DNA of 64,000 nucleotides. Origin: Nocardia sp. NBC_01730. Lineage in GTDB: Bacteria > Actinomycetota > Actinomycetes > Mycobacteriales > Mycobacteriaceae. Below are positions 1 through 8,038 of this stretch, piece by piece; the stretch's first letter is position 1, and every line of letters starts with the position of its first letter. Position numbers and translations under genes: made by a program. Below the pieces are notes generated by a model. The model was given only the letters and a program-made list of their open reading frames with translations. It had not been told where the DNA came from and searched no databases. The stretch is from positions 1,550,001-1,614,000 of the forward strand of contig NZ_CP109162.1 in the NCBI RefSeq assembly GCF_035920445.1, in the 5' to 3' direction.

Positions 1-586
1 TCCACAGCAGCCACCATGTGGGCCCGGTCGGGCCGTCGGCGGGGGCAAGATTGCGTCCGACATTGATCGCTGACCACACCAGCCCCACGGCCATGACCAC
101 ACGCAGCCGCAGCGAGGACCACGTCGCCTTGCGATGCAGCGTGGCCTCCTGAGCGTCGGCGCTGGTGAAGCGCCGTCGACTGGCTCGTGCCCGTGTATGC
201 CACCGGCGCTGACGGTCGTCGTGGCGGCGGATCCGCTCGGTCTCGCGGCGGTCGCGGTTCTCGGCGGCGAGGTCGGCGACGAACACACGTTTGCGTTGAC
301 GGCGCGCTTTACGACGCAAGCCCTTCCGCAACCGTCGCTCGGCGTCGATTTCACTGTCGTCCATCGCCTCATAGAGCTCGACGCTGTGCTGCAACGGGAT
401 TCGAGCGCAGGCCTGGTCGACACGCTCGGCCAGGTCGGCTCGGATGTGCGGTGTTCGCTGCGACCACGGCCAGCGCAGTCTGCGCCGACGGTAGGCAGGG
501 ATCATGTCGATCTCGTTCGCCACGCCTCGCCCATTGAGGTCGGAATCGGTTGTGGCGGTGGGCTGGTCAGTGATGGTTGTGGTCAC
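1..586 (-). CDS. Partial DUF2637-like mobile-element membrane protein (runs off left edge)
   Basis: The frame is open from a GTG at 586 to the window edge, so about 195 residues are seen and the C-terminus is missing. The first half is rich in Arg, Asp and Glu and looks like a charged cytosolic or DNA-contacting region. The last part (VVMAVGLVWSAINVGRN...) is the start of a hydrophobic segment resembling the DUF2637-type proteins of actinobacterial plasmids and integrative elements, which carry several membrane helices. The GTG overlaps the stop of the preceding small ORF as GTGA, so translation is probably coupled. The family call rests on recall and a short stretch. An accessory transfer or maintenance protein of the element is the likely role; no function is shown. 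Confidence 0.55.
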   Translation of the reverse strand, partial: MTTTITDQPTATTDSDLNGRGVANEIDMIPAYRRRRLRWPWSQRTPHIRADLAERVDQACARIPLQHSVELYEAMDDSEIDAERRLRKGLRRKARRQRKRVFVADLAAENRDRRETERIRRHDDRQRRWHTRARASRRRFTSADAQEATLHRKATWSSLRLRVVMAVGLVWSAINVGRNLAPADGPTGPTWWLLW

Positions 587-744
587 AGCGCAGCTCCCTG
601 GGCGAGAGACGGAGTTACGTCGAACGCTGCCGATGGTCGTCTGTGTGTCCGTCGGCGTGGTGTCGTACTCGCGTCAGGGCATGCCACCGTGGGGTCGATG
701 TCTGTTCGCGTTGCCCGCTCGCGCATGTCGGTGTGTGTTGTCAT
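583..744 (-). CDS. Small 53-residue protein of the integrative element
   Basis: The ATG at 744 overlaps the integrase stop (ATGA) and follows a good ribosome site (AAAGGAAA) about eight bases upstream. The product is hydrophilic, Thr- and Arg-rich, with no membrane segment and no motif I recognise. Its stop overlaps the GTG of the next gene by 4 bp. It is kept as real because of its place in a run of 4-bp overlaps. It could be a small DNA-binding or excisionase-like accessory protein, but nothing in the sequence proves that. Confidence 0.5.
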   Translation of the reverse strand: MTTHTDMRERATRTDIDPTVACPDASTTPRRRTHRRPSAAFDVTPSLAQGAAL

Positions 745-1832
745 GACGAGATTTCCTTTGTCCGTATCGTGGCCGGATCGAGCTGCATCCATGCGGCGCC
801 GTCACTGGATGCGAGGGGGTGTGGTTCGCCGGTGAGCAGTGCGACCGCGGCGGCGACTTCCTCGACCGTGGCGCGGATGTAGGTGGTGGTGGCGCCTTCG
901 CTGTGGTTGTCGGTGTGTCCGGCGAATTCTCGGGCGACCGCGTAGCTGAAGGTCCGTTCAACCCATGTCAGGGTGGTGTGACGTAGCCAGTGGATGCTGA
1001 TGCCGTGGGTGAGCACCCACGGCAGGTGTCGGCCGAGCCGGTTGAACAGGTGGTCGTAGCGGCGGCGGGTGATGGGATGGCCGTTGCGGTATCGCAGTAA
1101 CTGCTCGTTCGCGGCGCCACCGCGGTCCTCGCTGTGGCGGCACAGCGCACGCATGAGGGTCGGTGACACCGGTTGCCAGCGCTGCGTGTCGCCCTTCTCG
1201 CGCAGCAAGATCAGACACTGCAGCGGATCGAGATCCCGCGGACGCAACACGAGCGCCCCAGCGCGGCGGCACGCCGTCTCGGTATGCAGCCGCAGCAATA
1301 ATGTGTCGAGTTCGGGGTCATTGCCGGTGGTAGCAGCTACCCGGCCGATCTCGGCCAGCAGCGCCGCTGGTAAGGCGCGCCGCGTCGAGGGCAGGGTTCG
1401 GGGTTTGTCCAGTTTGGTGGTCGGATTGTCGGCGGGATCGATGAGCTCGTCGTGTTCTGCCCGGCGGTACAGGTAGCGCAGTGCGTCGATGACGTGCTGG
1501 ACGACCTTGCGCCCGTCGCGCCCGTTGCGGCGTCGCACGCGCGAGGCCTTGATCTTCTCGGCGAGTTGTTCGAGCTGGGCGAGGGTCACCTCATCGATCC
1601 GGTGCTCGGGCCACCCGTTTTGCTGGAGGAGCTTGTCCCAGTAGGTCTTGTAGTGATCGCGGGTCCGTCCGGCGGGCATTGCGTCGTGGACGGCTGGGAT
1701 GAATTCGGCGAAGGTAGGTGCGGGCGGGCGTGGTGGCGGTGTGGTGTGCAGGTCGGCGAGGTTCAGGCCGAGCCCGTCCAAGACCCGCAGCGCCGCCGCG
1801 ATGTCGGCCGCGCGGGCCGCGCCGGCGCTCAC
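741..1832 (-). CDS. int: Tyrosine site-specific integrase
   Basis: This 363-residue protein is a phage/ICE-type tyrosine recombinase. An N-terminal SAM-like core-binding domain (about residues 40-130) precedes the catalytic domain. The catalytic set is visible: Arg in ETACRRAGAL, the His-x-x-Arg box in HWLRHTT, a later His in AGHTDN and the Tyr nucleophile in TTYIRA. The GTG start overlaps the upstream AbrB-like gene by 4 bp. The gene lies on the same strand as, and just past the 3' end of, the tRNA-Leu, the usual place for an integrase that uses a tRNA 3' end as attB. It is therefore probably the integrase of the element running off the left edge, and it appears intact. Confidence 0.9.
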   Translation of the reverse strand: MSAGAARAADIAAALRVLDGLGLNLADLHTTPPPRPPAPTFAEFIPAVHDAMPAGRTRDHYKTYWDKLLQQNGWPEHRIDEVTLAQLEQLAEKIKASRVRRRNGRDGRKVVQHVIDALRYLYRRAEHDELIDPADNPTTKLDKPRTLPSTRRALPAALLAEIGRVAATTGNDPELDTLLLRLHTETACRRAGALVLRPRDLDPLQCLILLREKGDTQRWQPVSPTLMRALCRHSEDRGGAANEQLLRYRNGHPITRRRYDHLFNRLGRHLPWVLTHGISIHWLRHTTLTWVERTFSYAVAREFAGHTDNHSEGATTTYIRATVEEVAAAVALLTGEPHPLASSDGAAWMQLDPATIRTKEISS

Positions 1833-2293
1833 GGCAGGTCTCCGTCGTCGGCACCGGCGAAGCGGCAGGCGGCCATCTCGGCGAGGGCCTCGGGTGGGTA
1901 GACGACGAGGATGCCGTGGGTCGGGTCGGCGGCCAGCAGCACCCGGGCGCCGATGACCAGGCCCACCGCGTGGCGGGATTCCGCGGGCAGCCGCAGATGG
2001 CCGTGCTTGGTGACACCGACCGTTCCGTAGCCAGGGCGGGAGATGATGATCAGGTCCTCGTGCACGCGCCAGCGCAGCCGATCACCTGGCTTCCAGGCGA
2101 GCACATCGAGTAGTGCCCGGTCCATCACCCGCCCATTCGTATCGATGGGGCGTATCGAGTAGAAGCCGGTCTGTTCGTGGCGCTCACGAATCCGCGGCAG
2201 CGGCAGACCGGAACCCGACTGCCCCGCGGGGAACCGACCGGTGGTGCCGGGAACGAGAAGCGGGATGACCGGCGCGAGTGTGTTCTCAGTCAC
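1829..2293 (-). CDS. AbrB/SpoVT-like small regulator beside integrase
   Basis: I place the start at the GTG at 2293 (VTENTLAPV..., 154 residues). A longer frame opening at 2428 would overlap the tRNA-Leu gene and is rejected. Residues about 45-135 contain two beta-rich halves (YSIRPIDTNGRVMDRALL and GTVGVTKHGHLRLPAE), which look like two swapped-hairpin AbrB/SpoVT DNA-binding folds. Such proteins often stand just upstream of integrases in actinobacterial elements and may regulate them. It is first in the four-gene run, and its stop overlaps the integrase GTG. The fold assignment is by pattern only. Confidence 0.6.
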   Translation of the reverse strand: MTENTLAPVIPLLVPGTTGRFPAGQSGSGLPLPRIRERHEQTGFYSIRPIDTNGRVMDRALLDVLAWKPGDRLRWRVHEDLIIISRPGYGTVGVTKHGHLRLPAESRHAVGLVIGARVLLAADPTHGILVVYPPEALAEMAACRFAGADDGDLP

Positions 2294-2401
2294 ACGAACC
2301 ACCCCCGCAGGCGGAAAACCGCAGGTCAGCGAGGATGGGAAAGAGGTGGGTGTCAGGGCATTGCCCTGACACGCGGATTGGGTAAATTCGCCCTGTTTTT
2401 G

Positions 2402-2486
2402 TGTCCGGAGGGGGACTTGAACCCCCACGCCCGTTAAAGGGCACTAGCACCTCAAGCTAGCGCGTCTGCCATTCCGCCACCCGGAC
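2402..2486 (-). tRNA. tRNA-Leu (anticodon GAG)
   Basis: On the minus strand the acceptor stem GTCCGGG (2480-2486) pairs with TCCGGAC (2403-2409), followed by discriminator A. The anticodon arm is CTAGC-TTGAGGT-GCTAG with anticodon GAG, there is a long class-II variable arm (TGCCCTTTAACGGGC), and the T-arm holds GGTTCAAGTCC. The CCA end is not encoded. The integrase element abuts its 3' end, so the 3' half probably forms the attachment site core. The second att copy must lie outside the window. Confidence 0.95.
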
Positions 2487-2631
2487 CGGTGGTGCTCAGC
2501 AAGATTATCGGATCACTCCGCGTGGACCAAATCGCGCCTGGACCTGGGGATACTCGGGATGGCTTCGGCGCGGCGGCGCCGCGCGGACCGTGCGGCCGAA
2601 GGGGGTTCGGGCGCACGGCTCGCGGTGGTGG

Positions 2632-3501
2632 TCAGTGGAGTTCTTCGAAGGTGCGTTCGAAGGCGAGGGCGCCGTGGCCGTCGGATACCTGGCGGTCGAG
2701 GAGAGATTTGAGGGGAGCTACGAAGTCGACGGTGACGCCCGCGTCGCGGCTGGCGCGGTTGATCGCATCGAGTGCGGATTTGTGGAAGGCGATGGATTGG
2801 ACGGGGTCGGCGTAGCTGCTGGCGTCGATGACGCCGCCCTGGTACGGAAGCGATTGGGTCATCGCGGCTACCCATGCGGCGGCCCGTTCGCCGAACTCGG
2901 CGGCCGAGACGCCGACCGAATGCATCATGGCCGCGCCGTGCAAGAAGCCGCCGAACATCGCATACATGGCCGCGAGCAGGGCGAAGTCGTAGGTTGACGC
3001 GAATCCCGCGTCGTCACCGAAGTACTCTGCGGCAGCGAGCAATTCGAGGGTCTCGCGGTGGGCGTCGAAGACTTCCCGTGAGCCGCTGTAGAGGATCGAG
3101 GCGCCCGGCTGGCCGATCATGGACGGCACTGCCATGATTCCGCCGTCGAGGTAGGCGCTGCCGTGCTCGGCGGCCCATGCCGCGAGTTCACGAGCCTCGC
3201 CGGGAGCGGTGCTGGTCAAATTGATCAGCTGCCGTCCGGCCAGCCGGTCGGCCACCGGGTCCAGGGTGGCGTGCACCGACGCGTGGTCGAGCAGGATCGT
3301 GACAATCGGTCCTCCCGCGCGGATTGCTTCGTCGACGGTGGCAGCACCGACGGCTCCGGCGGCGACGAGGTCGGCGTCTTTGCCGGGCGTGCGGTTCCAT
3401 ACCGTCGTCGGCAGACCCGCCTTCAGGAAGGTTGCGGCCAGCGCTTGGCCCATCGCGCCCAGCCCTAGGATGGCCACCGGGGTGCTCGTAATCTCCGCCA
3501 T
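2632..3501 (-). CDS. NAD(P)-dependent oxidoreductase, imine-reductase / HIBADH-like
   Basis: This 289-residue protein has an N-terminal Rossmann domain with ILGLGAMGQALA at residues 13-24 and a NADP-type WNRTPGK loop, then an all-alpha C-terminal dimerisation domain. This is the layout of the beta-hydroxyacid dehydrogenase superfamily, and the C-terminal half is closest to bacterial imine reductases. The reaction is probably NADPH-dependent reduction of an imine or small carbonyl; the substrate is unknown. It is divergent from an HxlR regulator, with an inverted repeat between them, so induction by a toxic electrophile through that regulator is likely. Confidence 0.8.
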   Translation of the reverse strand: MAEITSTPVAILGLGAMGQALAATFLKAGLPTTVWNRTPGKDADLVAAGAVGAATVDEAIRAGGPIVTILLDHASVHATLDPVADRLAGRQLINLTSTAPGEARELAAWAAEHGSAYLDGGIMAVPSMIGQPGASILYSGSREVFDAHRETLELLAAAEYFGDDAGFASTYDFALLAAMYAMFGGFLHGAAMMHSVGVSAAEFGERAAAWVAAMTQSLPYQGGVIDASSYADPVQSIAFHKSALDAINRASRDAGVTVDFVAPLKSLLDRQVSDGHGALAFERTFEELH

Positions 3502-3583
3502 TGCGGTTCAACTCCTTGGAAGGTCGAAAACGTCGTGGTCAGCGCGCTGGAACCCAAGATTGCCCGGTACCCGGCGGACCGGC

Positions 3584-3610
3584 AAGTACCTACTATTTTG
3601 TCTGGTACTT
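3584..3610. promoter_or_regulatory. Inverted-repeat operator in HxlR/oxidoreductase divergent region
   Basis: AAGTACC (3584-3590) and GGTACTT (3604-3610) form a perfect 7-bp inverted repeat with a 13-base AT-rich spacer. It lies about 37 bp before the HxlR start and 83 bp before the oxidoreductase start. This is where HxlR-type regulators usually bind in such pairs; GTAC-centred sites are common for the family. Confidence 0.6.
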
Positions 3611-3646
3611 ACGAAACGGTGTGTAAGCAGGTAGAGAGGTCGGACG

Positions 3647-4003
3647 ATGGGCGCGAAGCGATCCGGGCCATATTTCTGTGGCATCGACGCCGCGATGGAT
3701 GTAGTCGGCGGCAAGTGGAAGGCGCTGATTCTGTGGGAGCTGGCCACCCATAGCTTCCGGCGCTTCGGCGAATTGCGCAGGGGCCTGCCGGGCGTCTCGG
3801 AGAAGATGCTGATTCAGCAGCTGCGCGAGCTGGAGGAGGACGGGATCGTGAGCCGGGTCGTCTATCGTGAGGTGCCGCCCCGGGTCGAATACCGCCTCAC
3901 CGCCCTCGGGGTCACACTCAACGCCGCTCTGGAACCATTGGGCGCTTGGGGTCGCGACCGCATACATCGAATCGGCGCGGCGCGTGTGCACCAGTCGGAC
4001 TGA
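3647..4003 (+). CDS. HxlR-family transcriptional regulator
   Basis: The 118 residues contain the HxlR winged helix: DVVGGKWKALILWEL, then FGELRRGLPGVSEKMLIQQLRELEEDGIV and the wing VVYREVPPRVEYRLTALG. Length and motif order match the family. The ATG at 3647 follows an AGAGGT ribosome site. It is divergent from the oxidoreductase at 2632-3501 and probably controls it and itself through the inverted repeat at 3584-3610. There is no conserved redox Cys pair like that of QorR or HypR; only Cys9 or so near the N-terminus (YFCGIDAAMD) could sense an oxidant or electrophile. Confidence 0.88.
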   Translation: MGAKRSGPYFCGIDAAMDVVGGKWKALILWELATHSFRRFGELRRGLPGVSEKMLIQQLRELEEDGIVSRVVYREVPPRVEYRLTALGVTLNAALEPLGAWGRDRIHRIGAARVHQSD

Positions 4004-4339
4004 CTCGCCTATCGCTGCGCGCCCGAACAATTGTCGGTGCGGCTGTGATCACGTTCAGCGGTGACGAACCGGCGGGCGGCGGGCCACCATCGGGCGATGT
4101 GGGGAAGTTCCGGCCTGGGCGAATGCCGACGAGATTGCCGTCGCCGGATCACCAGATTCGACGGCCCGACCCGGGATTCGACCAGCAGGGATCAGGGGAG
4201 GCACCGATTACGATCACGATGATGCGGATACGCCCGGAGCCTCGAGCGGGCTGATTACCCACCTCAGCCGAGTGCGCGCGGATCTGGCACGGCGGGAGTA
4301 CGCACCGCGGCTCGTCCGTCAGGTGGTAGGAAGGGGGAC
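4004..4339. other. Intergenic, no gene seen
   Basis: These 336 bases between the HxlR gene and the peptidase hold no convincing ORF, repeat or terminator. A ribosome site (AGGAAGGGGG) lies at the right end and serves the next gene. Confidence 0.5.
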
Positions 4340-5701
4340 GTGTCCGCAACTGGCGAAGGAATCGATCCGAACAGAAGCTCACGCGCGGTGTCGGAAGTGG
4401 TGGATCTGGTCAGCACGCTGATCCGCTTCGACACCTCCAACACCGGCGATCTGGCTACCACCAAGGGCGAGTGTGAGTGCGCGCAGTGGGTGGCCGATCA
4501 GCTCAATCAGGCGGGGTATACCACCGAGTACGTGGAATCCGGGGCGCCGGGGCGCGGCAACGTGTTCGTGCGGCTCGAAGGTGCCGATCCCACCCGGGGT
4601 GCGCTGCTGATCCACGGGCACTTGGACGTGGTGCCCGCCGAGGCCTCCGACTGGAGCGTGCACCCGTTCTCGGGCGCGGTGCGCGACGGCTACGTGTGGG
4701 GTCGCGGCGCGATCGACATGAAGGACATGGTCGGGATGATGCTGGCACTGGCCCGCCAGTTCAAGCTCGAGGGCACGGTGCCCCCGCGTGATCTGGTGTT
4801 CGCGTTCCTGGCCGACGAGGAGAACGGCGGCAAGTGGGGTGCGCAGTGGCTGGTGGACAACCGGCCCGACCTGTTCGAGGGCATCACCGAGGCGGTCGGG
4901 GAGGTCGGCGGGTTCTCGCTGACTGTCCCGCGCCCCGACGGCACCGAACGCAGGCTGTATCTGGTGGAGACGGCCGAGAAGGGTCTGGGTTGGATGCGGT
5001 TGCGCGCCAAGGCCCGCGCCGGTCACGGCTCGTTCCTGCACGAGGACAACGCGGTGACCATTTTGTCGGCCGCGGTGGCGCGACTGGGCAAACACACCTT
5101 CCCGCTGGTGCTTTCGGATTCGGTGGCCGAGTTCCTTGCCGCCGTCGCCGAGGAGACCGGCTTGGAGTTCGACCCGTCCAGTCCCGACATCGAGGGTCAG
5201 CTGGCCAAGCTGGGCACCATCTCCCGCATCATCGGCGCGACGCTGCGCGACGTCGCGAATCCGACCATGCTGCAGGCGGGCTACAAGGCCAACGTGATCC
5301 CGCAGACCGCCGAGGCCGTGGTCGACTGTCGCGTGCTCCCTGGACGGCAGGCGGCGTTCGAGCGTGAGGTGGACGAACTGATCGGCCCAGATGTCGAACG
5401 CGAGTGGATCACCAAACTCGATTCCTACGAGACGACCTTCGATGGGCACCTGGTCGACGCGATGAACGACGCGGTGTTGGCCCACGACCCATGTGGCCGC
5501 ACCGTGCCTTACATGCTGTCCGGTGGCACGGACGCAAAAGCGTTCGCCCGCTTGGGGATTCGCTGCTTCGGTTTCGCGCCGCTGCAGCTGCCGCCGGAGT
5601 TGGACTTCACCGCCCTGTTCCATGGCGTCGACGAGCGGGTTCCGGTGGAGGCTCTCGAATTCGGCACCCGGGTGCTCGAACACTTCCTACTGCACAGCTG
5701 A
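4340..5701 (+). CDS. M20/M25/M40 family metallopeptidase (Rv2141c-like)
   Basis: A 453-residue zinc dipeptidase-type enzyme. Metal-site motifs are visible: GHLDVVP (His and catalytic Asp), GRGAIDMKD (bridging Asp), ADEENGG (catalytic Glu then Glu ligand), and a C-terminal FHGVDE His. The lid/dimer domain follows in the middle (GHGSFLHEDNAV). The GTG start follows AGGAAGGGGG. There is no signal peptide, so it is cytosolic. The next gene is a PEBP protein 21 bp downstream, the same pair as Rv2141c/Rv2140c in M. tuberculosis as I recall it. The exact peptide or acyl-amino-acid substrate is unknown. Confidence 0.9.
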   Translation: MSATGEGIDPNRSSRAVSEVVDLVSTLIRFDTSNTGDLATTKGECECAQWVADQLNQAGYTTEYVESGAPGRGNVFVRLEGADPTRGALLIHGHLDVVPAEASDWSVHPFSGAVRDGYVWGRGAIDMKDMVGMMLALARQFKLEGTVPPRDLVFAFLADEENGGKWGAQWLVDNRPDLFEGITEAVGEVGGFSLTVPRPDGTERRLYLVETAEKGLGWMRLRAKARAGHGSFLHEDNAVTILSAAVARLGKHTFPLVLSDSVAEFLAAVAEETGLEFDPSSPDIEGQLAKLGTISRIIGATLRDVANPTMLQAGYKANVIPQTAEAVVDCRVLPGRQAAFEREVDELIGPDVEREWITKLDSYETTFDGHLVDAMNDAVLAHDPCGRTVPYMLSGGTDAKAFARLGIRCFGFAPLQLPPELDFTALFHGVDERVPVEALEFGTRVLEHFLLHS

Positions 5702-5722
5702 ACCGATCCGAAAAGAGGTTCC

Positions 5723-6256
5723 ATGACCTACAACCCGTATGACGCACTTCCTCGGCTAGCGTCCTTCACCCTCACCTCCGACGATGTCACCGACGGGCGG
5801 CCACTGGGCAATGACCAGGTCAGCGGCGTGTTCGGCGCGGGGGGCAAGGACATCTCGCCGCAGTTGTCCTGGTCTGGGTTCCCTGCGGAGACCAAGAGCT
5901 TCGCGGTCACGGTGTTCGACCCCGACGCTCCCACCGCATCCGGGTTCTGGCACTGGGTAGTCGCCGACATCCCGGCTGGCGTGACCTCGCTGCCCAGCGG
6001 CGCGGGCAGCGGTGAGGAGGGCGGAGCCCTTCCGACCGGGGCGATCACACTGCGCAACGACGGCGGATTCCACGGCTTCGTCGGCGCCGCGCCCCCGCCC
6101 GGTCACGGCCCGCACCGCTACTTCGTAGTCGTGCACGCGGTAGACGTCGACAGTCTCGGTATCGATGAGAGCGCCACGCCCGCCTACCTCGGCTTCAACC
6201 TGTACTCGCACACGCTGGCCCGCGCCACCATCATCGGCACCTACGAGCAGAAGTAG
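5723..6256 (+). CDS. YbhB/YbcL-type PEBP protein (Rv2140c/TB18.6-like)
   Basis: The 177 residues are a phosphatidylethanolamine-binding-protein fold. Typical blocks are present: [35 protein letters not shown] and [15 protein letters not shown], which line the anion pocket. Length fits the bacterial YbhB/YbcL family. It is probably cotranscribed with the M20 peptidase (21-bp gap, ribosome site AAAAGAGG) and is followed at once by a hairpin terminator. The biochemical role of this bacterial family is not settled. Confidence 0.9.
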   Translation: MTYNPYDALPRLASFTLTSDDVTDGRPLGNDQVSGVFGAGGKDISPQLSWSGFPAETKSFAVTVFDPDAPTASGFWHWVVADIPAGVTSLPSGAGSGEEGGALPTGAITLRNDGGFHGFVGAAPPPGHGPHRYFVVVHAVDVDSLGIDESATPAYLGFNLYSHTLARATIIGTYEQK

Positions 6257-6268
6257 AACACGAGACGG

Positions 6269-6302
6269 CTGTGGCCCGGAGCCGAAATGCTCAGGGCCAC
6301 AG
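6269..6302 (+). terminator. Hairpin terminator after PEBP gene
   Basis: CTGTGGCCC (6269-6277) pairs perfectly with GGGCCACAG (6294-6302). An inner GAG/CTC extends the stem and the loop is CCGAAATG. A short pyrimidine run (TGCTTTCTCC) follows. It ends the peptidase-PEBP unit and marks the edge of the conserved block. Confidence 0.65.
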
Positions 6303-6490
6303 TGCTTTCTCCGTGCAGTCGCCCATCCGCATGCCGCTGCCACTCGAGTTGGTCGCCTTTCATGGCAGGGGTTACACAGGCGGGACGAACCTCCCAGAGA
6401 TGGGGACAGGTTGGGGCGGGAGGCGTTTCGCGGGATATGGATATCCTCTGCCTGTTGTCGCGGCTCCAGAGAAGGCCCAGAGGAGGACTG

Positions 6491-7066
6491 ATGGGTTCCG
6501 AACGTACCGTCCGCGAGGTGGTGGACATGATCGTCGAACTCGGTCTTGTCGACCGGTCCACACCCGGGGAGACCTTTGAGCCGGACGTACTCGACGAGCC
6601 GCTGAGCTACTACGGCCACACGGCTCAGGAGGCCGTGCTCAGTCTGCTCAGCGAACTGGAGATCCGATACTCGTTCGATTACAAAACGTTTCGCGGCATC
6701 GACGAGGCCGACGACGACGAACGGCTGGAACGGTATCAGGCAGAGTTGCAGTCGATCGCCTCCTGCACCCGAGGCACGGTGACTATCACCAACGTGCGAC
6801 TGGTCGAGAACGATGCGGAATGGGAGCTCCGGTTCGACTGTAACGGTGAGACGGAGTCGTGGCCGGCATATCCCGGGGATGAGGACGAGGCTTTCGAAGC
6901 CGGGCTCGTCTTCGCCACGCACCTCGCCGGGATCCCTGAGAACTCTACCCAGCGCTTTTGTGACGTGGATCCCGGGGACGAGGACGTGAACGGGGAAGCC
7001 GTCTTCGGCGACCCCGAGGCGCTCAATCGGCTGGGCGCGCATTTCGGGCTCACCTTCACGCCGTAG
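6491..7066 (+). CDS. Acidic hypothetical protein, 191 residues
   Basis: The start is the ATG at 6491, placed by an excellent GAGGAGG site; an upstream ATG in the same frame has none. The protein is strongly acidic, soluble and without a signal peptide. It opens with a helical segment (RTVREVVDMIVELGLV), then ELEIRYSFDYKTFRG and ITNVRLVENDAEWELRFDCNGE, which read as alternating beta strands, and ends with a repeated GDED/GDPE pattern. I do not recognise the family; a small immunity-type or phage-like alpha/beta protein is possible. A damaged copy of its 5' end lies at 7733-7780. Confidence 0.65.
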   Translation: MGSERTVREVVDMIVELGLVDRSTPGETFEPDVLDEPLSYYGHTAQEAVLSLLSELEIRYSFDYKTFRGIDEADDDERLERYQAELQSIASCTRGTVTITNVRLVENDAEWELRFDCNGETESWPAYPGDEDEAFEAGLVFATHLAGIPENSTQRFCDVDPGDEDVNGEAVFGDPEALNRLGAHFGLTFTP

Positions 7067-7248
7067 CCGATCGAGACCGGCGGAAAGAAGAGGTGAGCGG
7101 CCGACCAGTACCGGCGGACCGGACAATTGCGTCTGATCAGGCGGATAGCGCAGCGGCAGTTGGTGCTGGTGCCCTGACCGACCGGAGACGACACGCTACT
7201 GAACGGCGGCCCACGCGGGTTGCCTGATGGACTGATGAGGGAACGAAC

Positions 7249-7671
7249 TTGAATATCCGCACGGAAACAGCCTTGGTGCTGTTCTTCTCCGGACTCATCT
7301 TCTTGTGGGCACTGGTTCTCGGTGTGTGGAAATGGCAGGCGATGGCCAACTCGCCGGACGGCTTGGCACACCCCTACGTCGACATCGCCCATCGAGCCGC
7401 ATTGCTATACGCGTTCGCGACCGGGCTGATCGCGTTATTCGTCGAACTGTCCGGCTGGCCGTCTGCGGTGAACTTCTTCGCGGCTGCGACGATAGTCCTG
7501 CTGTTCGTGGTGACGATCGCGAACTATATCCGGCTCGGATTGCGGCGTGAGACCGACAATCAAATGCGCAACCCGCCGCCCGTGTTGCGTTTCGTGCTAG
7601 CCGCTCTGATCGTCGGCGAGATCGGAGGCTTCAGTGTCCTACTCGTCGGCTTCACCGTGGCGCAGCTGTAG
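7249..7671 (+). CDS. Small four-helix membrane protein, unknown
   Basis: The start is the TTG at 7249 (LNIRTETALV...), preceded by TGAGGGAA. The 140 residues contain four hydrophobic helices, about residues 5-27, 45-65, 70-92 and 108-135, joined by short charged loops. No family signature is recognised. It stands alone, with about 180 bp before it and 370 bp after it. Confidence 0.6.
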   Translation: MNIRTETALVLFFSGLIFLWALVLGVWKWQAMANSPDGLAHPYVDIAHRAALLYAFATGLIALFVELSGWPSAVNFFAAATIVLLFVVTIANYIRLGLRRETDNQMRNPPPVLRFVLAALIVGEIGGFSVLLVGFTVAQL

Positions 7672-7732
7672 TACGTCGACCTCATGGACATTTCCTTGTA
7701 TGCCGTCTGCTGACCACTGGCCCGCGCCACCC

Positions 7733-7780
7733 GGAAGGGCCGGAGGATGACTCGATGAGTTCCGAACGCACCGCCCGCCA
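7733..7780 (+). pseudogene. Truncated duplicate of the 5' end of the 6491 gene
   Basis: The stretch around the ATG at 7755 repeats, with a few changes, the ribosome site and first codons of the gene at 6491: both read ATG-(G/A)GTTCCGAACG(T/C)ACCG(T/C)CCGC after GAAGG(C/G)C...GGAGGA. Similarity stops after about eight codons. The frame from 7755 continues for 95 residues that no longer resemble the 6491 product. The rest of 7672-8038 holds no other convincing feature. Confidence 0.55.
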
Positions 7781-8038
7781 CTGCGGCGGGGTCCCGAGTA
7801 GCCGAGTCGAGTGGGTCCGATCGGCTCGAACCAGGAACCCGAAAGACCGAACCAACTGTTGCTTCCGTCCTGCCGGTGGGCTGATCGAGGATCAGCGCCT
7901 GGACCGGCCCGTCGTTCCCATGGACGGTGAACACGCTGGTGGACACAGGCTCGAGCGGATCGTTACTTTCGCAAACATGAGTCGATGGGACACGGCCACG
8001 GTAGATCGTTACCTGGTCAGTGCACAAGGTCATCTTCG

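Noticed and set aside
2294..2428. N-terminal extension of the AbrB-like gene
   Set aside because: It would overlap the tRNA-Leu; the GTG at 2293 is the sensible start.
4379..5683. 434-residue minus-strand frame
   Set aside because: It is antisense to the M20 peptidase, is His/Gln/Arg-rich and has no motif; typical high-GC shadow.
5756..7126. 456-residue minus-strand frame
   Set aside because: Antisense to the PEBP gene and the 6491 gene; crosses a terminator and has no family pattern.
7985..8038. Upstream extension of the carboxylase gene
   Set aside because: No ribosome site and no homology before MSDKPVG; the ATG at 8039 fits better.
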